Shown here piece by piece: positions 1 to 7,600 of a stretch of 36,863 bases of DNA. This stretch comes from Oscillospiraceae bacterium (GTDB lineage: Bacteria > Bacillota > Clostridia > Oscillospirales > Oscillospiraceae). Made by a program: the position numbers and the translations under genes. A model generated the notes under the pieces. That model saw only the letters and a list, made by a program, of their open reading frames with translations. It ran no database searches and was not told the DNA's origin. The stretch is from contig CACYHB010000021.1 in NCBI GenBank assembly GCA_902774015.1, positions 1 through 36,863 on the forward strand, in the 5' to 3' direction. Each line of letters begins with the position of its first letter. Position 1 is the first letter of the stretch.

Positions 1-60
1 TAAAAGACGGCATTCACGGCCGTTCCTGCTCGTTATTCTGTTTCCGAAAGACAAGCAATA

Positions 61-110
61 ACCTCGTGATAACCGACAGACCGGTGCGGTGCTGGTTATT
101 GCGAGGTTTT
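61..110 (+). terminator. Hairpin with short T-run, probable terminator of an upstream gene
   Basis: Bases 61-74 (ACCTCGTGATAACC) pair with 94-107 (GGTTATTGCGAGGT) over 14 bp if two G-U wobbles are allowed. The loop is 19 nt and carries its own 4-bp stem (80-83/87-90). TTTT follows at 107-110. No gene end is visible in the window upstream, so the assignment is an inference from shape; a structured leader is less likely because a promoter lies downstream of it. Confidence 0.45.
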
Positions 111-136
111 CAAACTTGGCCGCGTAATCCGCGGCC

Positions 137-166
137 TTGACAAGACTGCCCTCGACCGACTATAGT
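137..166 (+). promoter_or_regulatory. Sigma-A promoter for the 201-413 gene
   Basis: TTGACA at 137-142, 18-bp spacer, TATAGT at 161-166. Transcription would start near 173 and give a leader of about 28 nt before the ATG at 201. The ribosome site AAGGAGG is at 186-192. Confidence 0.75.
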
Positions 167-200
167 ATCCTCGATCATACGACCGAAGGAGGGACTCACA

Positions 201-413
201 ATGGAGAAGTTTATCCCGTATGAAAAGCTCTCGAAAAAGAAAAAGCGGGAGCTGGACGCAGGCAAGCGGACGGTCTGGGCCATCAGCCCGGTGACCCGCA
301 AAAGCGAAAACCCGAAAGCCTATAACAGAAGGAAAGCACAGAAACGGATGGACGATCCCGGTTCTGTGCTTTTTTTCGGGATCAGACTTCCGAAAGAGCG
401 GGAGCTGTGGTAA
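201..413 (+). CDS. Small conserved basic protein of unknown function
   Basis: This is a 70-residue, highly charged protein with no membrane segment. It opens with MEKFIPYEKLSKKKKREL and continues with a V-T-R-K-x-E-N-P-K-A-Y motif (residues about 31-42), which I recall from small uncharacterised Firmicutes proteins. AAGGAGG at 186-192 stands 8 nt before the ATG, and a strong promoter is just upstream. An intrinsic terminator (333-376) lies inside the last 27 codons, so much of the message may end before the stop codon at 411-413. The conserved part seems to finish near residue 47, and the last 20 residues (from about 51) are encoded by the terminator and what follows. Function unknown; existence as a gene is well supported. 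Confidence 0.75.
   Translation: MEKFIPYEKLSKKKKRELDAGKRTVWAISPVTRKSENPKAYNRRKAQKRMDDPGSVLFFGIRLPKERELW
333..376 (+). terminator. Intrinsic terminator embedded in the 3' end of the small CDS
   Basis: AAAGCACAGAA at 333-343 pairs perfectly with TTCTGTGCTTT at 362-372, and the T-run continues to 376 (seven T). The hairpin lies wholly inside the open reading frame that ends at 413. Confidence 0.75.
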
Positions 414-450
414 AATCAAATAAATTGTGCTTCTTGCGGGGGCGGCGCAG

Positions 451-1158
451 ATGAACGGCGTGAAAAAAGTTCAGATACTGGACGGGACCACACTGAAAAG
501 CATCGCCATGATCAGCATGGTCTTTGATCATGTGGGCGACATGTTTTTCCCCGGCGTCATTTGGCCCAGGATGATCGGCAGGCTCGCCATGCCCATCTTT
601 TCCTTTTTCATCGCGGAGGGCTTTGCGCATACGAGGGACAAAAAGAAATACCTTGGCCGCCTCGGCCTTTTCGCGCTGATCAGCGAGATCCCCTTTGATC
701 TGGCTTTCGACGGCAGGCTCGGGCTGGGACACCAGAACATCATGCTGACCTTTTTCCTGGCCGGCCTGGCGCTGATGCTGTTTGACCGGATCCGGGGCGG
801 GAACGGCCCGGAAGGAGAGCGGATACCCGTCGTCAAAACCGTCCTGGGCGTGCTCGCCGTCGCAGGCTTCGCCGCCCTGGCGCTGCTGCTGCGTGCGGAT
901 TATACCGTCTTCGCGGTCGTCGCCGTGTTTCTGTTTTACGCGCTGCGGCAGAAGCATCCGCTGCTTCGGAGCGGGGTGGGCGTGGCTTTTCTGGCACTCA
1001 CGAGGACGGTGGGCTACTATGTCGCGACAGGCTTCAGTTTTATCCTCCTTGCCCTGTATAACGGGTAGAAGGGGAAGGGGCTGAAATGGCTGTTTTACGC
1101 CTTTTATCCCGGACACCTGCTCCTGTTGGCCGTGATCAGGCACGTCCTGCGGGGTTGA
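451..1158 (+). pseudogene. TraX-family membrane protein interrupted by an in-frame TAG
   Basis: The frame encodes a TraX-type polytopic membrane protein; F-plasmid TraX acetylates pilin, while the chromosomal clostridial homologues are of unknown role. Visible family features are LDGTTLKxIAMISMVFDHVGD near the N-terminus, RMIGRLAMPIFSFFIAEGF, and an ISEIPFD segment followed by GHQNIMLTFF. At 1066-1068 a TAG follows LYNG. The same frame then continues for 29 codons with KGKGLKWLFYAFYPGHLLLL, the conserved last helix of the family, and stops at TGA 1156-1158. The natural product would be about 235 residues; the present frame gives 205. The ATG at 451 was chosen over GTG 427 because the family similarity begins there; the G-rich 437-441 is a weak ribosome site. 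A GAG-to-TAG change, a sequencing error or suppression could each explain it. Confidence 0.8.
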
Positions 1159-1197
1159 GATACGGGCTGAAACAAAACAGGTTTTGGAGGCTGACTT

Positions 1198-1401
1198 GTG
1201 ATCAAATTCTTTGGGCAAAACAACGATCTGCGAACGGAAGATGGCAAAATAACCAGAACAGGATATGCGGTCATGGCGCTGTCCTCGGTTTTTGGGTTTT
1301 GCGTGTTCTTGATGGGAAGAACGATTTACGGAAAGTCGCTGAAAAAGAAGCAGGCGGATCGACCCTCCCTTGTCGGGATCGTTTCCGCATCTTTGCAATA
1401 A
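1198..1401 (+). CDS. Small membrane protein of unknown function
   Basis: This 67-residue protein starts at GTG 1198, with GGAGG at 1186-1190 seven nt upstream. It has a polar N-terminal third, a single hydrophobic segment at about residues 24-41 (GYAVMALSSVFGFCVFLM), then a basic tail with KSLKKK. It sits 39 nt after the end of the broken traX frame on the same strand and may share its transcript. A hairpin terminator follows at 1406. No family is recognised. The good ribosome site and clear membrane helix support a real gene. Confidence 0.55.
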   Translation: MIKFFGQNNDLRTEDGKITRTGYAVMALSSVFGFCVFLMGRTIYGKSLKKKQADRPSLVGIVSASLQ

Positions 1402-1405
1402 CAGG

Positions 1406-1433
1406 AAAAGCGCCGGGGTGTCCCGGCGCTTTT
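1406..1433 (+). terminator. Terminator after the small membrane protein
   Basis: AAAAGCGCCGGG (1406-1417) pairs perfectly with CCCGGCGCTTTT (1422-1433) around a 4-nt loop. It lies 5 nt after the stop codon of the preceding gene. Confidence 0.75.
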
Positions 1434-1503
1434 GCTATTCTATCATCCGTAAAACTGCCGCTGGGCGTCCGGACACCGGGACGCTTTCCGGGTATAGCGA
1501 GGC

Positions 1504-1608
1504 ATGGCGAGCTTCAACGCCGAACACAAGAAAGCCCATCACGAAAAGCAGTTCCCGCTGGATCTGGAAAAAGCCCGTCAGATGGGCAAAGAGCTGGTTC
1601 AGTTCTAA
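1504..1608 (+). pseudogene. 34-codon fragment resembling the tail of a flavodoxin-fold oxidoreductase
   Basis: The frame reads MASFNAEHKKAHHEKQFPLD and then LEKARQMGKELVQF before TAA. The D-L-E-K-A-x-x-M-G-K-E-L ending recalls the C-terminal helix of NAD(P)H-dependent flavodoxin-fold oxidoreductases, and an intact member of that group is encoded nearby on the other strand. The frame is closed by TAG at 1495-1497 just upstream, so nothing longer can be read. AGCGAGGC (1496-1503) directly abuts the ATG and is a poor ribosome site. It is most likely the remnant of a deleted gene, but a small real protein is possible. Confidence 0.4.
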
Positions 1609-1629
1609 AACGCCAGATAGAACGAAGAT

Positions 1630-1664
1630 CCCCCGACGCGGCGAATCGTTCGCCGTGCCGGGGG
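1630..1664. terminator. Strong hairpin between the fragment and the convergent flavodoxin gene
   Basis: CCCCCG (1630-1635) pairs with CGGGGG (1659-1664), and an inner stem GGCGAA/TTCGCC surrounds a 3-nt loop. It lies 9 bp past the stop of the minus-strand gene at 1674. There is no T-run on either strand, so intrinsic termination is uncertain. Confidence 0.4.
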
Positions 1665-1673
1665 ATAACTGCC

Positions 1674-2225
1674 TCAGAATCTGTCCGCCAGCGCGGCGGC
1701 CTGCGCGATCCCGTCGGTCTTGTCGATATCGCCGACGGAGAACACACCGGGGACAAGGACTTCGCCCGCGACCGTCCACTTGTTCAGAGCGGCGGTGCGC
1801 TCAAAGGGAATACGGACGCCGTCGAGAATGGCGGGATCCTCTTCCTCGCAGCAGCAGATCAGCGCGCACTCTTTGCCGAAGAACTGATCCTCCTTGCCGC
1901 CGATCACGAAACTGAACATCTTATCGATCACAGCCTTGAGCTGCGACGGAACGGAATACCAGTAAACCGGACAGGAGAACACGAGCGCGTCCGCAGCGAG
2001 GATATCGTCGGCGATGGTATTGAAATCATCGTCAAAGGAACACGGCTTCCCGGTCTTGTAGCAGGTCTGGCAGGCATGACAGAAATTCAGCTTCAGCTTC
2101 GCGGTGTCAATGACCTTCACTTCATTTCCCTTTGCCGCCGCGGCCTCGGCGAAGGCCTGAGCCATCCGGTTGCTGTTGCCGCCTTTCCGGGCGCTTCCGG
2201 TAAGAACAAGGATCTTCTTGGACAT
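1674..2225 (-). CDS. Flavodoxin-family NAD(P)H-dependent FMN reductase
   Basis: This 183-residue protein has the flavodoxin-like fold of NADPH-dependent FMN reductases / iron-sulphur flavoproteins and would bind FMN and reduce quinones or other acceptors in the cytoplasm. The phosphate-binding loop is G-S-A-R-K-G-G-N-S-N-R-M at 10-21. C-H-A-C-Q-T-C with a further Cys at 62 follows, then the flavin-contacting S-C-P-V-Y-W-Y-S-V-P-S-Q-L-K segment near 85-98. AGGAGG precedes the ATG. It diverges from a broken HxlR gene, an arrangement typical of HxlR-controlled redox enzymes; the operator overlaps this gene's predicted -35. With the regulator lost, expression may be constitutive. A paralogue with the same cysteine pattern is at 16189-16734. 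Confidence 0.9.
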   Translation of the reverse strand: MSKKILVLTGSARKGGNSNRMAQAFAEAAAAKGNEVKVIDTAKLKLNFCHACQTCYKTGKPCSFDDDFNTIADDILAADALVFSCPVYWYSVPSQLKAVIDKMFSFVIGGKEDQFFGKECALICCCEEEDPAILDGVRIPFERTAALNKWTVAGEVLVPGVFSVGDIDKTDGIAQAAALADRF

Positions 2226-2262
2226 GAGAGATGTTCCTCCTATGATAACAGGTATGATAAAA

Positions 2263-2291
2263 TTGACTTCTCACGCAGCACATGGTATCAT
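2263..2291 (+). promoter_or_regulatory. Sigma-A promoter of the HxlR gene
   Basis: TTGACT at 2263-2268, 17-bp spacer, TATCAT at 2286-2291. The start would fall near 2298, upstream of both palindromes, so a bound regulator would block its own transcript. Confidence 0.6.
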
Positions 2292-2310
2292 AACGGCGAA
2301 GTTTTAACAA
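2282..2310 (-). promoter_or_regulatory. Probable promoter of the flavodoxin gene
   Basis: On the minus strand TTGTTA (2310-2305), 17-bp spacer, TACCAT (2287-2282). The -35 touches the left arm of the palindrome at 2309-2335, which fits repression by an HxlR dimer. Confidence 0.5.
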
Positions 2311-2350
2311 GTACTGACAAATTTGTTAGGTACTTACTTTGAGGTAAGTA
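2309..2350. promoter_or_regulatory. Two overlapping palindromes, likely HxlR operator
   Basis: AAGTAC (2309-2314) and GTACTT (2330-2335) flank an inner palindrome CAAATTTG (2318-2325). The same right arm begins a second inverted repeat: TACTTAC (2331-2337), 6-nt spacer, GTAAGTA (2344-2350). The second repeat covers the ribosome site of the regulator gene. HxlR/MarR-type proteins bind GTAC-centred dyads of this kind, so autoregulation and control of the divergent flavodoxin gene are inferred. Confidence 0.65.
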
Positions 2351-2351
2351 T

Positions 2352-2697
2352 ATGAAAGAACGAAAAATCGCCGAGGCCAATTTCTGCGATACCGGCTACA
2401 GCTATACGCTGTCGCTGATCGCCGGGAAATACAAGCCCATCGTGCTGTACTGTCTGATGGAGTACGAGCCGGTCGGTGCGCTTCAATGAGATGCGCCGTT
2501 ATGTGGGAAGCGCGGCGGACAAGACGCTGAGTCAGACGCTGAAAGAACTGGAGCGCGACGGGCTGATCCACCGGGAGATGTACCCGGAGATCCCGCCGAA
2601 GGTCGAATACAGCCTGACGGAACGCGGTCACTCGCTCGTGCGGGTCCTGGATCAGCTTTGCGTCTGGGGTGAGGAAAACAGACCGAAGGAGCTGTAG
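2352..2697 (+). pseudogene. HxlR-family transcriptional regulator, frameshifted
   Basis: HxlR regulators are winged-helix dimers of about 110 residues that often sense electrophiles or redox change and control a neighbouring reductase. Frame one from ATG 2352 gives KIAEANFCDTGYSYTLSLIA, then GKYKPIVLYCLMEYEPV and a stop at 2487-2489. The frame starting at 2476 continues exactly where the family should: RFNEMRRYVGSAADKTLSQT, then a PKVEYSLTERG wing and TAG at 2697. The break is a tandem CGGT duplication at 2470-2477; removing one copy restores a protein of about 113 residues. The Cys near residue 12 matches the redox-sensing Cys position of some HxlR proteins. It is either a recent pseudogene or an assembly error. 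Confidence 0.9.
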
Positions 2698-2699
2698 AC

Positions 2700-2721
2700 G
2701 GCCGCACGGGACGCTGCGGCC
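2700..2721 (+). terminator. Weak hairpin after the HxlR pseudogene
   Basis: GGCCGCA (2700-2706) pairs with TGCGGCC (2715-2721). No T-run follows, so transcription may continue into the PhzF gene. Confidence 0.3.
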
Positions 2722-2817
2722 CTTATTCCGGGCTGCTTTGAGGGCGGCAAAAGAAATCCGGAACGGGGAAGGATAGGCTCCTTCCGCGGAAAGAGAGTAT
2801 AAGGGGAGAAAGAAATC

Positions 2818-3591
2818 ATAAAACAGTACGTTGTCGACGCGTTTACCGACCGGGTGTTCCACGGCAATCAGGCCGCGGTCTGCGTGCTGGACGAATGGCT
2901 TTCGGAAGAGCTGATGATGAACATCACGCGGGAGAACAACTTCTCCGAGACCGCGTTTACCGTCAGGGAAGGGGAGAAGTGGCATCTGCGCTGGTTCACG
3001 CCGGGCGGCGAGATCGACCTCTGCGGTCACGCCACCCTGGCCACGGCTTTCGTGCTGCTCAATTACTATGAGAAGGAAGCGCAGAAGGTCGTGTTTACCA
3101 CCCTGAGCGGGGATCTGAGCGTCACACGCAAGGATGAGCTGTATGAGATGGAGTTTCCCGCCTACGAGCTGAAGAAGGTGGACGTGACCGCCGCCATGGA
3201 GGATGCGCTGGGCGCTTCCGTAAAAGATGCTTACATCGCCCGCGATCTGCTGTGCGTGCTGGACGACGAGCGGACGGTCAGAGAATTGAATCCCGACCTG
3301 GAGAAGATCAAACAGATCGACGGCCTGCTGGTACACGTCACCGCCCGGGGGCAGTACGAGGACTGCGTCTCCCGCAGCTTCGCGCCGAAACTCTCCGTGG
3401 CGGAGGACCCGGTCTGCGGCTCCGGCCACTGCCACATCATCCCTTACTGGGCGGATCTGCTTGGAAAAAACGATCTGGTGGCCTGCCAGGCTTCCAAACG
3501 CGGCGGCACGCTCTACTGCCGCCGGGAGGGAAGCAAGATCTTCATGGCGGGGAAGGCCGCCCTTTATTCCATCGACGAGCTGTTCCTTTGA
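2818..3591 (+). CDS. PhzF-family isomerase with ATA at the expected start
   Basis: PhzF proteins are diaminopimelate-epimerase-fold enzymes; PhzF itself isomerises a phenazine precursor, but most homologues have unknown substrates. The family N-terminus KQYVVDAFTDRVFHGNQAAV begins right after ATA 2818-2820, where ATG would be expected, and a stop (2800-2802) closes the frame upstream. AGGGGAG at 2802-2808 is well placed for the ATA. The catalytic Glu is in NNFSETAF (residue 44), followed by RWFTPGGEIDLCGHATLATAF and the anion-binding DPVCGSGHC near the C-terminus. Starting at GTG 2854 would remove the first strand. Length from ATA is 257 residues, slightly short of common members. Either ATA is used weakly or the gene is damaged. 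Confidence 0.8.
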   Translation: MKQYVVDAFTDRVFHGNQAAVCVLDEWLSEELMMNITRENNFSETAFTVREGEKWHLRWFTPGGEIDLCGHATLATAFVLLNYYEKEAQKVVFTTLSGDLSVTRKDELYEMEFPAYELKKVDVTAAMEDALGASVKDAYIARDLLCVLDDERTVRELNPDLEKIKQIDGLLVHVTARGQYEDCVSRSFAPKLSVAEDPVCGSGHCHIIPYWADLLGKNDLVACQASKRGGTLYCRREGSKIFMAGKAALYSIDELFL

Positions 3592-3613
3592 GACAAAGCC
3601 CATGTCAAAAAAA

Positions 3614-3647
3614 CTGACGGCCGGTCGCTGATTCGACCGGCCGTCAG
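3614..3647. terminator. Bidirectional terminator between phzF-like and OYE genes
   Basis: CTGACGGCCGGTCG (3614-3627) pairs perfectly with CGACCGGCCGTCAG (3634-3647). Seven A precede the stem (3607-3613), giving a T-run on the minus strand; T-rich sequence follows on the plus strand. Confidence 0.85.
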
Positions 3648-3659
3648 CCTTTTCCTTTG

Positions 3660-4631
3660 TTATCTGCCGAAGGCCTCCGAGGCCCAGGCGGCGTCCTTCA
3701 GCAGGGCGCGGCCTACGCCGATGAGATCGGCTTTTCCGTTTTGGAGCAGCGCTTCCGCGTCGGCGATCTTATGCACGCCGCCCGTGAGAAGGACGGGGAC
3801 GGAGACGGAGGCTTTGACCTTCTCAGACATGGAAGAGAAGTAGCCTGCTTCCAAATGGCCGGGCCGCATGAAGAAGCACATGCCGCCGGAGAGATCCAGC
3901 AGATCTACACCCACCGCCTCCAGGAGCTTTCCGGCATCACGCGCATCCTCCTCCTTGGAGCCGCCGGGCAGATAGTCCGCGCCGCCCAGGCGTACGGCGA
4001 TGGGGATCTCGCCGCCGATCGCCTGCCGCACGAGCGCCACGGTCTCCAGAGTGACGCGCAGCCGGTTTTCCAGGCTCCCACCGTACTCGTCCGTGCGCTT
4101 GTTGGTCATCGGCGAGTAGAACTGGTTGAGCAGATAGCCGTGCGCGCAGTGGAGTTCCACTCCGTCATATCCGGCCCTGACCGCCCGGAGAGCCGCCGCG
4201 GCGAATTGCACCTCGATTTCCCGGATCTCCTCCGCCGTGAGCGCGCGCGGGCGTTTCGTCAGCTTCTTCACGGGGATGCTCACCGCGCTGGCGGAGACCG
4301 CCTCGCCGATCCCGTTGCTGCCGGCGTGGTTGAGCTGAACAAAGACTTTGCTGCCGCCCTCGCGGATGGCGTCGGTGAGCCGACGATGCTCTTCGATCCG
4401 TTCGTCCGACGCAAGGGAGAGCTGGCCCTCGGCGGCGCGGCCGCTCTCCGTGATGCAGCTGTGTTCCGTGATGATGATCCCGGGGCGGCTGAGGACGGCG
4501 CGGTCCCGGTAATACTGCACCAGCTCCTCTGTGACATGGCCGCGCTCCGTTTTGTTCGTCTGCATGGGAGGCATGACGAGGCGGTTTTCGACCCGGAGTT
4601 TTCCAATCAGAACGGGATCCTGGAGCAGCAT
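3660..4631 (-). CDS. Old Yellow Enzyme-type NADH:flavin oxidoreductase
   Basis: This is a 323-residue TIM-barrel FMN enzyme that would reduce activated C=C bonds using NAD(P)H. Family motifs are visible in order: an N-terminal LRVENRLVMPPM, QLNHAG near 100, GVELHCAHGYLLNQF with SPMTNKRTDEYGGSLENR, and the phosphate-binding LLTGGV and GVGRALL segments near the end. It is a single-domain form without the C-terminal FAD/NAD domain of 2,4-dienoyl-CoA reductase. Start ATG 4631 has AAGGAAC just upstream; a longer frame to 4676 would overlap the previous gene's stop. It is last in a minus-strand operon after the lipase and rubrerythrin-like genes. Substrate unknown. Confidence 0.9.
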   Translation of the reverse strand: MLLQDPVLIGKLRVENRLVMPPMQTNKTERGHVTEELVQYYRDRAVLSRPGIIITEHSCITESGRAAEGQLSLASDERIEEHRRLTDAIREGGSKVFVQLNHAGSNGIGEAVSASAVSIPVKKLTKRPRALTAEEIREIEVQFAAAALRAVRAGYDGVELHCAHGYLLNQFYSPMTNKRTDEYGGSLENRLRVTLETVALVRQAIGGEIPIAVRLGGADYLPGGSKEEDARDAGKLLEAVGVDLLDLSGGMCFFMRPGHLEAGYFSSMSEKVKASVSVPVLLTGGVHKIADAEALLQNGKADLIGVGRALLKDAAWASEAFGR

Positions 4632-7600
4632 GCTTGTTCCTTCTTTCTTTTCGTTTTGCATGGGGATTGTCGTCAAAGCAGCCCCAGCACCGTATCTCCG
4701 TGCCGCTGCTCGTCGTTCCTGACACTTTCCGCCTCCGGGAAACGCGCGGCCACCGATTCGTATTTCTTCACCGCGTCGTATTCCCCCCTGGCGATGATCG
4801 GATACAGCTTCTTCTTTCCGATGACCCGGTAGAGGAGCGGGATCACGACGGCCTTGGTGTTTTTCGGCCTCAACACCTCGTTGGTCAGCGCCTTGAAGAC
4901 GGCGGCATGACGCCCCTCCTCCGCGGCGAGCTGACGGAAAGTCTCCGCATCCTTGGGATCCTTTACGACCTTTGCCAGAGCGTTATACATTTTGACGGCG
5001 TCCAGCTCCCCCTGCTGGGATCTGAGCAGGACTTTTCTTTCTTCTGCTGTGACGGACATGTGTTTTCCTCCTTGTCTTGGTGTTTTCAGCTGCCCGGCAG
5101 TTGATCGATCAGCTCCAGCAGTTCCCGATAGAACGGCCGGATATCGTTTCTCTTCATCATCCCGCCCTGAAGGGACATGTGATCGCCGGAATAGGTCGGC
5201 ATGATCTGCCAGGTGCCCGGCTTGACCGTATCCGGGTCAAAGACCGCGCTCGGCGCGCCGATGGGCGCCATGGCCGAGACTGTGTTGACCAGACCGTCGT
5301 TCTCCTGCCAGCTCTCGCCGATCACAAAGCCGCCCCCGGTCACGCCGGTATAGGCGCCCATCCGGGCGGAACTGCGGCGAAACATGGGCTCCATGGCGGA
5401 GCGGACCGGACGCTGCCCGCCCTCCGCAGGCTCGGTCGCGCAGCAGGGCACGGCAAAGTAATAGACCTGCGGCAGTGTGCGGATCCGCGCGTTCATGGCC
5501 AGGGCGTTGTCGATGTGCATGTCAAAGGCGGCATAGTCCTCCTCGGATCTGCCGTCCTTTTCCGCCTGCCTGCGATTGCTGAAGAAATCGCCCCAGAAAT
5601 CATCCCAGCGGGAGATCTTTACGGAACGCACATCAAAGCTCTCGTCCTGATACAGATCGTAGGCAGTGGTGCCGTTGGTGGGAGCCGCCAGCGTGACGAG
5701 GGTGTGCAGGCGCTCTCCCTGCCCGCCGAGGAAAAAAGGGGAGAGTTCGTCCGGCGCGGTGGCCGCCCGCTCCGCTTCATCTCCGCTCGCGAGAATTTCG
5801 GAAAACAGCCGGATCGTCGCCCCACCGAAGGAGTGCCCGAGAAGCGCCAGCTTCTTCCCCTCTTCCCAGTCGGGGATCAACGGCCGCCCGCTGAAGTCCG
5901 GGCCGAAGCGGTCGTGGCCACAGCGCTCGCTGTGGGCCTTGCCGTAATCCGTCACCGTTCCGTTGAGCTGGGCATAGAGCTCGCAGGCCCGGTCCCAGGC
6001 GCTGCCCTCCGGAGAAACGGAGGCGGCATAGCAGGAAAAGCCCTGAGCGCGCAGATACTCCATCAGGTCTCCGCCGAGCATCCCCCAGTAAGGCATCCGC
6101 TTATAGGTCCTGTCATAGCTGCCCCAGCCGGAGAGACCGTGGACAAAGATGTACTCGATGTTGGATCGTTCCGGCACGGGCGCCTGCCGTGCCCCGCAGG
6201 CCGTAAAGAAGAGCATGCCTATGCACAAAAGAAGCGTCGCCCATTTGCATGTTTGTTTCATCCCGATCACACCCAATGGAAACAGCAGTATACTGCGTCA
6301 AGGATTTTTACGAATCTGCGCGATTGACAAGATCGCCGGAACTGTTGTCAGTATATATGGGAAACGCCCCGCTGTAAAGTCATTGTTCTTATCATGACTA
6401 TAGGATGGCGAAAAGCCAGAAAGCTTTTCGCCGCGCGGCTTTGCCGCGCAGCCAAACAGCTTGGCTGTTTGGCCATTTGTTCATTTCGATGAGCATCAGG
6501 GAAGAATCCGCAGAGCCTGCAGGATGTGGGATCGGGGCAAAACGGAGCGCTGAAAACGGATCTGCCTCTGCTCCCGTTTTGACCGGTACGCTCCGCATCT
6601 TCCGGCGGCGGGTTTTGCCATCTCTCGATTGACAAATGCACTTCTTCCCATTAAACTGATAAAGAAAAAACAAACCACTGTGAGGAGTGACAGATATGCT
6701 CGACTTTTTGAGACAGGAAGGCTTGGATGGGGCTTTGATCGCAGGCATCGAGCAATACCGCAGGGAATATCCCGCCGCCGAGAGCGACAGGATCCGAATC
6801 CCTTCGCCCAGGTTCAAATACTACGGGAAGGAGATCTGGACGCTTGCGATCACGGCCATCCTGTCCGGTGAAAACATTCTTCTCGTCGGACCCAAAGCGA
6901 CCGGAAAAAATGTGCTGGCGGAAAACCTCTCCGCCGTTTTCGCCAGGCCGGAATGGGACATCTCCTTTTATCTGAACACCGATGCCTCAAGCCTGATCGG
7001 CACGGACACCTTCCGCAGCGGCGAAGTCTCGTTCCGAAAGGGACCCATCTGCGCCTGCGCCGAGGCCGGGGGCTTCGGCGTTCTGGATGAGATCAACATG
7101 GCAAAAAACGAATCCCTCGCCGTCCTCCATGCCACGCTCGACTATCGCAGGATTATCGACGTCCCCGGCTACAGCAGGATCCGGCTTGCTCCTTCGACCC
7201 GCTTCATCGCCACCATGAATTACGGATACGCGGGCACGCGCGAACTCAACGAGGCGCTCGCCTCGCGCTTTATGGTGATCAACATGCCCCTGATCTCCGG
7301 AGAGAATCTGGAGAAGCTGCTTTTGCAGCAGTACCCGACGCTCAGGCAGGAATACGCCGCGCAGCTGACCGCTCTTTTTGAGGAGATCCGCAGAAAGTGC
7401 GAAAGCTCCGAGATCTCCACAAAGGCGCTGGATCTGCGCGGCCTGCTTGCGGCAGTCAAGCTCGTGGAAAACGGCCTGACCATGCACGACGCTTTATCCG
7501 TCGCGATCATCAACAAGAGCTTCGATGAATTTGAAAGAACACTGGTAGAGGACATCGTCTCCGTCCGCATCGACGGCAAGCTCAGGAAGGAAGAGCTCTT